Shown here: piece after piece, positions 1-4,641 of the stretch
Layout: each line of letters opens with the position of its first letter
Position numbering within the stretch: position 1 is the stretch's first letter
From: Lentzea sp.
GTDB taxonomy: Bacteria > Actinomycetota > Actinomycetes > Mycobacteriales > Pseudonocardiaceae
Reading direction: 5' to 3'
NCBI GenBank assembly: GCA_030146905.1
Contig: JASLAV010000007.1
Span: 1-7,011, forward strand
DNA: 7,011 nucleotides
Program-made: the position numbers and the translations under genes
The notes under the pieces: generated by a model
The model's input: only the letters and a program-made list of their open reading frames with translations
What the model was told of the DNA's origin: nothing
The model's database searches: none

Positions 1-486
1 CTGGTGGTGGCGCGGGACATCGCGCACGCCAAGATCAAGGAGCGGCTGGACGCGGGCGAGCCCATGCCGCAGTACCTCAAGGACCACCCGGTGTACTACG
101 CCGGACCGGCCAAGACGCCCGAGGGGTACGCCTCCGGGTCGTTCGGGCCGACAACGGCCGGCCGGATGGACTCCTACGTCGAGCAGTTCCAGGCCGCCGG
201 CGGTTCGCTGGTGATGCTGGCCAAGGGCAACCGGTCCAAGCAGGTCACCCAGGCGTGCGAGACGCACGGCGGGTTCTACCTGGGCTCGATCGGCGGCCCG
301 GCCGCGCGGCTGGCCCAGGACTGCATCCGCAAGGTCGAGGTGCTGGAGTACGCCGAACTGGGCATGGAAGCGGTCTGGAAGATCGAGGTGGAGGACTTCC
401 CGGCGTTCGTCGTGGTGGACGACAAGGGCAACGACTTCTTCGCCGAGACCTCCGCCCCGACCCTCCAGATCTCGTTCCGCAAGTAG
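1..486 (+). CDS. fumA: Fumarate hydratase class I, C-terminal part (5' end outside window)
   Basis: This is the C-terminal 161 residues of a class I (iron-sulfur, FumA/FumB-type) fumarase, which interconverts fumarate and malate in the TCA cycle in the cytoplasm. Class I enzymes are about 500-550 residues, so roughly the last 30% is visible. Counting from the first codon in the window, the beta-domain hallmarks are PTTAGRMD (residues 50-57), a KGN motif (75-77), a glycine-rich [13 protein letters not shown] stretch (90-102) and an ELGMEA-W region (119-125). The Thr and Arg of the first motif and the Lys of KGN match residues known to line the active site of class I fumarases. The Fe-S-binding N-terminal domain lies outside the window. 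The frame is open from base 1, so the first GTG codons are internal and not the start. It ends with TAG, 4 bp before the convergent DUF397 gene's stop; no hairpin terminator is evident. The symbol follows the E. coli naming of this class. Confidence 0.93.
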   Translation: MVVARDIAHAKIKERLDAGEPMPQYLKDHPVYYAGPAKTPEGYASGSFGPTTAGRMDSYVEQFQAAGGSLVMLAKGNRSKQVTQACETHGGFYLGSIGGPAARLAQDCIRKVEVLEYAELGMEAVWKIEVEDFPAFVVVDDKGNDFFAETSAPTLQISFRK

Positions 487-490
487 CTCC

Positions 491-679
491 CTACAGGTCG
501 AACACGCCGAGCTTGGCGCCGCGCGTGAAGAAGTCCCACTCGCTGTGGGTGAAGCGCTGTGGGACTTCTTCCGGCCGGTTGCTGTTGCGGACGAGCACCT
601 CGTCGGCCGTGCGCATGACCTCGACGCAGTTCGAGCCGCCGCCGCTGAACTTCGTCCACTCGCCGGGCTTCAGGGTCAT
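491..679 (-). CDS. DUF397 domain small protein
   Basis: A 62-residue protein that is almost entirely one DUF397 domain. It shows the family pattern: W8-x-KFSGGGSNCVEV (8-21), VLVRNS (29-33) and a C-terminal FTHSEWDFF...G-F segment (43-60). DUF397 proteins are small actinobacterial partners, usually encoded beside XRE-DUF5753 regulators such as WhiJ-like proteins and the S. coelicolor Scr pairs, and they influence development and antibiotic production; the molecular mechanism is poorly understood. The ATG overlaps the TGA of the upstream regulator by one base (TGATG), and a strong ribosome binding site lies just before it, so the two genes are almost certainly one coupled transcript. The length is typical and the domain looks intact. 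That it modulates the neighbouring regulator is inferred from gene order and family precedent. Confidence 0.93.
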   Translation of the reverse strand: MTLKPGEWTKFSGGGSNCVEVMRTADEVLVRNSNRPEEVPQRFTHSEWDFFTRGAKLGVFDL

Positions 680-1524
680 CAGGTCTCCTCCGTGATCCGG
701 GTCAGGAGTTCACGGCTTTCCTCCACCCCCGACGCCTTCGCACGGGTGTGGTCGAACCAGCGGCTCGCCTTCTCCACGTGGTTGACCCCGTCCTCGAAGT
801 GGTCTCCGAACGGGGTGTCGACGCTGACCAGCGACGGCAGGTTGTTGGGCAGCCGGAACAAGGTCAGCGTAGTGCCGGACAGCGCGTGCGCCCCGGCTCC
901 TTGAGGCATCACCTGCACCACGACGTTCTCCAGCTCGGTCATGGCGAGCACGTGCTTGAGCTGGTCGCGCATGACCTCCGGGCCGCCGATGTTGGCCCGG
1001 AACGCGGACTCCGAGATCACCGCCCACAGCTTCAACGGCGGCTCGCGGTCGGTGAGCAGCGCCCGTCGTTCCATGCGCAGTTGCAGGTTCTTCTCCAGGG
1101 CCTCGCCGCCGAGGCCGACGCCGGTCATGAGCGCGCGGGCGTACTCCTCGGTCTGCAGCACGGCCGGGATCAGCTCGAACGACGAGTAGAGGGCGTCGGT
1201 GGCGATGGCCTCCACGTCGAGGATGCGGCGCAGCCAGGGCGAGATCGGGCCGCCGATCTTGCTCTTGGGCCTGCGGCGGTGCGCCTCCGAGTTCAGGCCC
1301 AGCAGGTCGTCTCGGGTCGCGTCGTCGGCTCCGTAGAGGTCGAGCAGCTTCTCCAGCTCGGCCTGCTTGATGCCGCTGATCGCGTTCTCGATGTTGCTGA
1401 TCTTCGTCATCGTGCAGTGCAGGACCTCGCCCACCTTCTCCCTGGGCACGCCTGCCTCTTCGCGCATGCGGCGCAGCGTGGTGCCGATCTGGATGCGGGC
1501 GGCACTGCGGTGTGGGCTGGTCAT
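679..1524 (-). CDS. XRE-family helix-turn-helix regulator with DUF5753 domain
   Basis: A 281-residue DNA-binding regulator. An N-terminal helix-turn-helix of the XRE/Cro type spans about residues 14-66 (LRRMREEAGVPREKVGEVL, then TKISNIENAISGI as the recognition region). A linker rich in basic residues (82-90) leads to a DUF5753 domain (about 95-265), with the family's LQTEEYARALM (123-133), RMERRALLT (150-158), ESAFRANIGGPEVMRDQL (172-189) and VQVMPQGAGAH (203-213) segments. The length is normal and no key segment is missing. DUF5753 is thought to be a sensory or partner-binding domain. This class includes WhiJ and the Scr1-type regulators of Streptomyces, which pair with DUF397 proteins. The ATG at 1524 has GAGGAG 4 nt upstream. 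The gene is divergent from the 84-aa gene, and the palindromes between them are good candidates for its own operator, so autoregulation is likely but inferred. Confidence 0.94.
   Translation of the reverse strand: MTSPHRSAARIQIGTTLRRMREEAGVPREKVGEVLHCTMTKISNIENAISGIKQAELEKLLDLYGADDATRDDLLGLNSEAHRRRPKSKIGGPISPWLRRILDVEAIATDALYSSFELIPAVLQTEEYARALMTGVGLGGEALEKNLQLRMERRALLTDREPPLKLWAVISESAFRANIGGPEVMRDQLKHVLAMTELENVVVQVMPQGAGAHALSGTTLTLFRLPNNLPSLVSVDTPFGDHFEDGVNHVEKASRWFDHTRAKASGVEESRELLTRITEET
685..691 (-). promoter_or_regulatory. Ribosome binding site of the DUF397 gene
   Basis: The minus strand reads GGAGGAG, ending 5 nt before the ATG at 679. It lies inside the last codons of the XRE regulator gene. 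The close match to the anti-Shine-Dalgarno sequence fixes this ATG as the start and supports coupled translation of the pair. Confidence 0.75.
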
Positions 1525-1528
1525 CGCT

Positions 1529-1534
1529 CTCCTC
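1529..1534 (-). promoter_or_regulatory. Ribosome binding site of the XRE regulator
   Basis: The minus strand reads GAGGAG, 4 nt before the ATG at 1524. The spacing is a little short but usable, and it supports the chosen start. Confidence 0.6.
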
Positions 1535-1542
1535 GATCATCA

Positions 1543-1606
1543 CCCGATCGGGACTTGTGCACATGCTGTACGTACGAGATAGTCGTCCCGAATTCAGAGA
1601 GTATAC
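1543..1606. promoter_or_regulatory. Divergent promoter/operator region with five perfect palindromes
   Basis: The 107-bp gap between the regulator and the 84-aa gene holds five perfect palindromes: CCCGATCGGG (1543-1552), TGTGCACA (1556-1563), GTACGTAC (1568-1575), GAATTC (1590-1595) and GTATAC (1601-1606). The centres of the first three are exactly 12 bp apart; the next steps are 21 and 11 bp, so all five lie roughly on one face of the helix. TGTGCACA overlaps a possible plus-strand -35 box and GTACGTAC lies in its spacer, where a repressor would block transcription. Which of these sites, if any, the adjacent XRE regulator binds is not shown by the sequence. Confidence 0.45.
1555..1583 (+). 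promoter_or_regulatory. Candidate sigma-70 (HrdB-type) promoter for the 84-aa gene
   Basis: TTGTGC (1555-1560), a 17-bp spacer and GATAGT (1578-1583) resemble TTGACA-N17-TATAAT, with 3 of 6 and 4 of 6 bases matching. Transcription would start near 1590 and leave a leader of about 40 nt. A second possible -10 is TATACA at 1602-1607, but it has no good -35. On the minus strand TATACT (1600-1605) is a fair -10 for the regulator, also without a clear -35. All are weak calls. Confidence 0.35.
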
Positions 1607-1616
1607 AACCATGCTC

Positions 1617-1622
1617 AAGGAG
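1617..1622 (+). promoter_or_regulatory. Ribosome binding site of the 84-aa gene
   Basis: AAGGAG lies 9 nt before the ATG at 1632. This is a near-ideal Shine-Dalgarno sequence and the main evidence that the short downstream frame is a real gene. Confidence 0.7.
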
Positions 1623-1631
1623 TGACTGCCG

Positions 1632-1886
1632 ATGGGGTCGCGTTTCTACCAGGTGAGCTTGATCGAGACGTCCGGGACCGGTGTCTACTTCCGCACGATC
1701 ACGCGGGAACTCGTGGACGGGAAGGAGGAGCTGCACGCGTGGATGACGCGGATGCTGCTGGCGCACCGGTGCGACCTGGGGCTCTACGTCGGCGAGACGG
1801 GCACGATCGCGGCGGACGAGGACCAGGTCGACGGGGACCTGTGGCTGGCGTGGGACGGGGTGGCGTCCTTCGCGACCGCCGAGTGA
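1632..1886 (+). CDS. Small acidic protein of unknown function, divergent from the XRE regulator
   Basis: An 84-residue protein that I do not recognise. It has no signal peptide and no membrane segment. It begins with a beta-strand-like stretch (FYQVSLIETSGTGVYFRTI, 5-23), then an amphipathic helix-like part (LVDGKEELHAWMTRMLLAHR, 27-46), a second strand pair (LGLYVGETGTIAA, 49-61) and an acidic end (DEDQVDGD, 62-69) before WLAWDGVASF. By hand count there are 14 Asp/Glu against 6 Arg/Lys, so it is clearly acidic. The ribosome binding site is strong and the frame is GC-rich like its neighbours, so it is probably expressed. It starts 107 bp from the divergent regulator and ends 9 bp before the convergent EEP gene. 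In many XRE-DUF397 loci a third small protein (often an RsbW-like kinase) is encoded nearby; this one lacks those motifs. A role as partner or target of the regulator is only inferred from position. Confidence 0.75.
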   Translation: MGSRFYQVSLIETSGTGVYFRTITRELVDGKEELHAWMTRMLLAHRCDLGLYVGETGTIAADEDQVDGDLWLAWDGVASFATAE

Positions 1887-1895
1887 GCCGAGCGG

Positions 1896-3209
1896 TCAGC
1901 TCCGGGTGTAGACCACGCCGAGCTTGTCGATCTCGCTGCCGGCTCGGCCCGTGAAGCCGGCGATGTGCCAGCCCGCGGGGGCGGTGAGGGTGGCCGAGTC
2001 GGTGGTGGGCGTGCCCGCGGCGACGGTTCGGCCGAGGTTGGTGGTGATGCGGACGGAGAAGATCCGGGTGCGGCCGTCGCGTTGGCCCCGGGTGAGCGTG
2101 GCTTCCGCCAGGTGCTCGCCCGGCTGGAGCGTGAGCGTGGTCGGAGTGCCGCCGGTGCCGCCGTGTGCGAGCGCGGTGCCGTCCGCGAGCGTGATGCCGA
2201 CGCGGTCGAGGCGCGCGCCTCCGCTCAGGGCCACCGACCGGACGGTCGCGCCGGGGTGGACGGCCTCGACGTCGGTGAACGGCGTGCCGTGCGGGCCGCC
2301 GAACTCCTCGCTCAGGCGCAGGTGGTCGGTGAGCCGCCAGGAGAAGCCGACGGCGTGCGGGTAGTGGTCGGACAGCGGTTCGCCGTCCGGGTCGAGGAAG
2401 GAGGTGTGGTCGTTGCGGTAGGAGGTGGCGGTGAGGTCGATGAGGGCGTTGTCGCGGTAGAAGACCTTGTCCACGACCTCGCACTCGTCGGTGACGTTCG
2501 CCGGGTCGCACACCAGCGCGGGTGAGCCGAGGGCGGGTTCGACGCCTCCCCTGACGCGCTCCACCCAGGCGTCGGTGAGGCCGTTGGCGCGGACCAGGTC
2601 GCGGATGTTGTCGCCCGTGCGGGTGTAGCGGGTGTTGGTGTCGCCCATGATGATCACCGCGTTGCCGGCGGAGTTCCGGGTGACGTACTGCGACAGCTGG
2701 GTGATGTTCGCGCGGCGGGCGGCCAGGTCGGCGTCCGTGCTGCCGGCGTTCGCGTGCACGTTGTAGAGGTCGACGCGGACGCCCTCGGCCAGGTGGAGGC
2801 GGGCGAACGTGAAGCCCTTGGGGGTGAGGCAGTCCGTGCCGTTGCACCGGTTCCACTTCACCCGCGCGAAGTCGCTGTACGGGTGGGCCGACAGGGTGTT
2901 CAGGCCGTCGCCGAACGGCACTCCCCCGCTGGTCGGCGTGCGGTGCGGGTGGTTGTCGGCGGCGTACAGGGCGGCGTGGTAGTTGAAGTCCTCTTGGACG
3001 TTGACCACCGCGTAGTCCCGGATGCGCGCGCCGATGAGCGGCGTGTTCTCCGCCGGGTTCGACCCGGAGAGCGGTTCCGGGAGTCCGGCGACGTTGTACG
3101 TCAGCACGGAGAACTGCCCGCCGGTGTCGGCGGACGCGGTGGCGGTCAGCGCGGTGGTGCCCGTCGTCGCGAGCACGACGGCGAGCAGCAGGCCGAGAGG
3201 TCGTCTCAC
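1896..3209 (-). CDS. Secreted EEP-fold phosphodiesterase (sphingomyelinase/nuclease-like) with C-terminal jacalin-like lectin domain
   Basis: A 437-residue exported protein. Residues 1-27 are a Sec signal peptide (RR, then a Leu/Val/Ala-rich core) with a likely cut after ASA27. Residues 32-290 form an endonuclease/exonuclease/phosphatase fold with all expected motifs: TYN39V, VQE73D, NVH152AN, GD190TN192, D247K and SD281H282YP. These are the metal-binding and catalytic Asn, Glu, His and Asp of the superfamily. Cysteine pairs C122/C127 and C234/C243 could form disulfides. The loop C-x4-C followed by KG resembles bacterial neutral sphingomyelinases (beta-toxin type), so a phosphodiesterase acting on lipids is as likely as a DNase. 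Residues 303-437 (FGGPHGTPFTDV, then LDRVGITLADG and WHIAGFTGRAGSEIDKLGVVY) match the jacalin beta-prism lectin pattern and probably bind glycans. The start is GTG; no proper ribosome binding site is visible, and the signal peptide is what fixes this start. No terminator was found at its 3' end. The substrate is not determinable here. Confidence 0.88.
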   Translation of the reverse strand: MRRPLGLLLAVVLATTGTTALTATASADTGGQFSVLTYNVAGLPEPLSGSNPAENTPLIGARIRDYAVVNVQEDFNYHAALYAADNHPHRTPTSGGVPFGDGLNTLSAHPYSDFARVKWNRCNGTDCLTPKGFTFARLHLAEGVRVDLYNVHANAGSTDADLAARRANITQLSQYVTRNSAGNAVIIMGDTNTRYTRTGDNIRDLVRANGLTDAWVERVRGGVEPALGSPALVCDPANVTDECEVVDKVFYRDNALIDLTATSYRNDHTSFLDPDGEPLSDHYPHAVGFSWRLTDHLRLSEEFGGPHGTPFTDVEAVHPGATVRSVALSGGARLDRVGITLADGTALAHGGTGGTPTTLTLQPGEHLAEATLTRGQRDGRTRIFSVRITTNLGRTVAAGTPTTDSATLTAPAGWHIAGFTGRAGSEIDKLGVVYTRS

Positions 3210-3297
3210 GCCCTCGGAGTCTGGCGGTCCCGCCGCCGCACCGGAACCCGTGACGCGAAACTTCCTCAGGTATTCACCCGGTCGGCTCTCCTGTTCA

Positions 3298-3314
3298 GCA
3301 CCGCTTCACGGCGC
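3298..3314 (-). terminator. Weak hairpin after the first lipoprotein gene
   Basis: Arms GCACCG (3298-3303) and CGGCGC (3309-3314) enclose a 5-nt loop. The only non-Watson-Crick position is a G-U pair in the minus-strand RNA but an A-C mismatch on the plus strand. It starts 8 nt after the stop codon at 3323. The stem is only 6 bp and no T-run follows, so the terminator call is tentative. The rest of the 113-bp gap up to the EEP gene start shows no clear promoter. Confidence 0.3.
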
Positions 3315-3322
3315 GCACAGGG

Positions 3323-3850
3323 TCAAGCCGACTCCTCGCGGGACTCCAGGACGATGCGGCGTGAGCCGAGGGGCGCGTCGAGGGTGACGTTCAGCGGCAC
3401 GTCGCGCAGCTCCTGCGTGCACATGACGCCCTCGGCCGGCGGGTAGTAGGTCGTGACGAGGGTGATCGACACCTGGTCGGCGGACTGGGCCGTGACCTCG
3501 GCGCTCGCCGTCTTGCAGCCGCCCGCGACGCCGACGACCTGGACCGTGCGGCCGTCGGACGACGTCCACGCCTGCCGCTTGTAGTGGTCGGGCAGCGTGC
3601 CGCCGTCGACCTGGGTGGCCGACACCTCGGTCGGCCCGCCCTCCAGCGGCGTGGCGCTGGACTGCGGCGGCGGCGCGGTCGGTGGGGCGTCAACGGAGGA
3701 TGACAACGTTGTCGGAGCAGACGGCGAAGCTGTCGTGCCTGTCGTGGTGACCGCGGTGGACGACGCGCCGAGCGGGGGGTTGTCGGCGGTGGTGCTGCAC
3801 CCCGCGAGCGCGAGCAGGGAGAAGGCGACGGCGACCTTGACGTTCCTCAT
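3323..3850 (-). CDS. Lipoprotein of unknown function, paralogue of the adjacent lipoprotein
   Basis: A 175-residue lipoprotein. The signal peptide (MRNVKVAVAFSLLALAGC) ends in a lipobox L15-A-G-C18, so Cys18 should be lipidated and the protein held on the outer face of the membrane. Residues 19-85 are a Ser/Thr/Pro/Ala-rich spacer through the wall. Residues 86-175 form a small domain shared with the neighbouring lipoprotein: W95-T-x2-DG, C112, C144-T and LDAPLG (157-162), ending in a charged ESREESA tail. C112 and C144 probably form a disulfide. I do not recognise the family. The reading frame is open up to an ATG at 3982, but that would put 44 residues before the signal peptide, so the ATG at 3850 is chosen. 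There is no Shine-Dalgarno sequence; a possible TTGCAA/TACCGT promoter lies so close that the mRNA could be leaderless. Confidence 0.85.
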   Translation of the reverse strand: MRNVKVAVAFSLLALAGCSTTADNPPLGASSTAVTTTGTTASPSAPTTLSSSVDAPPTAPPPQSSATPLEGGPTEVSATQVDGGTLPDHYKRQAWTSSDGRTVQVVGVAGGCKTASAEVTAQSADQVSITLVTTYYPPAEGVMCTQELRDVPLNVTLDAPLGSRRIVLESREESA

Positions 3851-3859
3851 AGCTGGAGG

Positions 3860-3886
3860 ACGGTACTCGGGGTCGTGAGGTTGCAA
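3860..3886 (-). promoter_or_regulatory. Candidate promoter of the first lipoprotein gene, possibly leaderless
   Basis: On the minus strand TTGCAA (3886-3881), a 15-bp spacer and TACCGT (3865-3860) form a plausible -35/-10 pair; TACCGT fits the actinobacterial TANNNT -10 pattern. The -10 ends 9 nt before the ATG, so transcription would begin at or just before the start codon. That agrees with the lack of a ribosome binding site. The spacer is short, so this remains tentative. Confidence 0.35.
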
Positions 3887-3895
3887 AGCGGGCGA

Positions 3896-3928
3896 TGCCC
3901 GGCCGACCGGGGGCAGGTCGACCGGGCA
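3896..3928 (-). terminator. Strong hairpin terminator after the second lipoprotein gene
   Basis: Arms of 13 nt (3896-3908 and 3916-3928) enclose a 7-nt loop. Twelve pairs are Watson-Crick. The thirteenth is a G-U pair in minus-strand RNA but a C-A mismatch in plus-strand RNA, so the stem is fully paired only in the direction of the lipoprotein transcript. It begins 10 nt after the stop codon at 3939. No long T-run follows, which is common for actinomycete terminators. It separates the two paralogous genes into independent transcripts. Confidence 0.7.
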
Positions 3929-3938
3929 CCGGAGGGAT

Positions 3939-4418
3939 CTACTCCTGGTCCTGTCGGGTGCTGAGGACGACCGTGCGGTCACCGAGGGGCGCGTCGAGCT
4001 TCGCCGTCAACGGCGGGTAGCGGATGTCCATCGTGCAGACCGGCTGGTCGAGGGGCGTGGTCTCGACCAGCACCACCTTCACCACCTGGGCGTTCTGCTC
4101 GGCGATCTCGACGCTCGCCTTGCCGCAGCCGGCTTCCTGGCCGATGACGCCGAGCACGCTGCCGTCACCCTCGGTCCACGTCGTGGTGGGCTGCCCCTCG
4201 GGGATGGCGGCCGCGTCGATCCTGCTCTCGGGCACTTCCTCGCCGTCCGGCGGCACGGGGCTCTCGAACTCCGGCTCCGACGGCGTCGTGGCCTCCGACA
4301 AGGCCGAGGTGGTCAGCGTCGGTCCGCCGGCGCCCGGACCGACGGGCGTGGACGTTGCGCAGGCGGCGAGCACGACCAGCAGCACACCCGCGCCGATTGC
4401 GGTTCCAAGGCTTCTCAT
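3939..4418 (-). CDS. Lipoprotein of unknown function, paralogue of the adjacent lipoprotein
   Basis: A 159-residue lipoprotein with signal peptide MRSLGTAIGAGVLLVVLAAC and lipobox L17-A-A-C20. A Pro/Ser/Thr/Glu-rich spacer (21-78) is followed by the same C-terminal domain as the downstream lipoprotein: W81-T-x2-DG, C98, C128-T, LDAPLG (141-146), RTVVL and a charged RQDQE end. The W-to-first-Cys distance (17) and the second-Cys-to-LDAPLG distance (13) are identical in both proteins, while the distance between cysteines differs by two (30 against 32). The spacer is more acidic here than in its paralogue. The pair probably arose by tandem duplication followed by strong divergence. I do not recognise the family or its function; a ligand-binding or wall-associated role is a guess. 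The ATG at 4418 has no clear ribosome binding site. A GGGAGGTGG stretch lies about 20 nt upstream, too far to serve it. Confidence 0.85.
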   Translation of the reverse strand: MRSLGTAIGAGVLLVVLAACATSTPVGPGAGGPTLTTSALSEATTPSEPEFESPVPPDGEEVPESRIDAAAIPEGQPTTTWTEGDGSVLGVIGQEAGCGKASVEIAEQNAQVVKVVLVETTPLDQPVCTMDIRYPPLTAKLDAPLGDRTVVLSTRQDQE

Positions 4419-4484
4419 GTCCCAAGGACGGACCGGGCCACCTCCCGGGTTGCCCGCCCTTCTTCACAGTTACCCGTTCCAGTG

Positions 4485-4635
4485 AACCGCGAGAGTCCTA
4501 CGCTCAACGCGCGAGAGTCCTACGTTCAGAACACCTGAGTTCAACGTTCAGCGCAGGGGCAGGCCCACCTGAGCGTTGAACTCAGGGTGTCTGAACGTAG
4601 GACTCTCGACGGTTGAACGTAGGACTCTCGCGGTT
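4485..4635. repeat. Long imperfect palindrome made of six units with 22-bp period
   Basis: Arms 4485-4551 and 4569-4635 are each 67 nt, pair at 59 positions without any gap, and surround a 17-nt loop. Each arm is itself three tandem units at 22-bp spacing. Units 1 and 2 carry the 17-mer CGAGAGTCCTACGYTCA (4490-4506 and 4512-4528; complement at 4614-4630 and 4592-4608). Three of the four copies are identical and one differs at a single base. Unit 3 (4534-4550 and its mirror 4570-4586) is a degenerate version; the left copy matches 13 of 17. The outermost bases are AACCGCG/CGCGGTT. The element begins 6 nt after the stop codon of the TIM-barrel gene and ends 66 nt before the lipoprotein start. 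It could act as a transcription terminator for that operon, a tandem operator, or be a dispersed REP/MITE-like element. No flanking target duplication is obvious. The remaining bases 4419-4484 hold no clear feature. Confidence 0.9.
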
Positions 4636-4641
4636 GGTGGG

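Noticed and set aside
484..493. Mirror-like TAGCTCCCTA at the junction of the two convergent genes
   Set aside because: It arises from two TAG stop codons facing each other over 4 bp; the 3-bp arms are too short to be a terminator.
710..1656. Two open frames of about 300 codons overlapping the XRE regulator on either strand
   Set aside because: They encode Arg/Gly/Ala-rich shadow sequences, while the regulator frame shows clear HTH and DUF5753 motifs.
1699..2856. 385-codon minus-strand frame overlapping the EEP gene
   Set aside because: The product is Arg/Pro/His-rich without domains; it is an alternate frame of the EEP-lectin gene.
3323..3982. Longer form of the first lipoprotein starting at 3982
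   Set aside because: It would add 44 residues before a standard lipoprotein signal peptide and would run through the hairpin terminator and into the end of the neighbouring gene.
4490..4630. CRISPR-like array of 17-bp repeats
   Set aside because: The joints between copies are only 5 bp and the copies face each other in two arms; no spacers of CRISPR length and no cas genes are present.
4485..4635. Insertion sequence with a transposase
   Set aside because: No transposase frame lies inside or beside the palindrome, and no target-site duplication is visible; at most it is a non-autonomous element.
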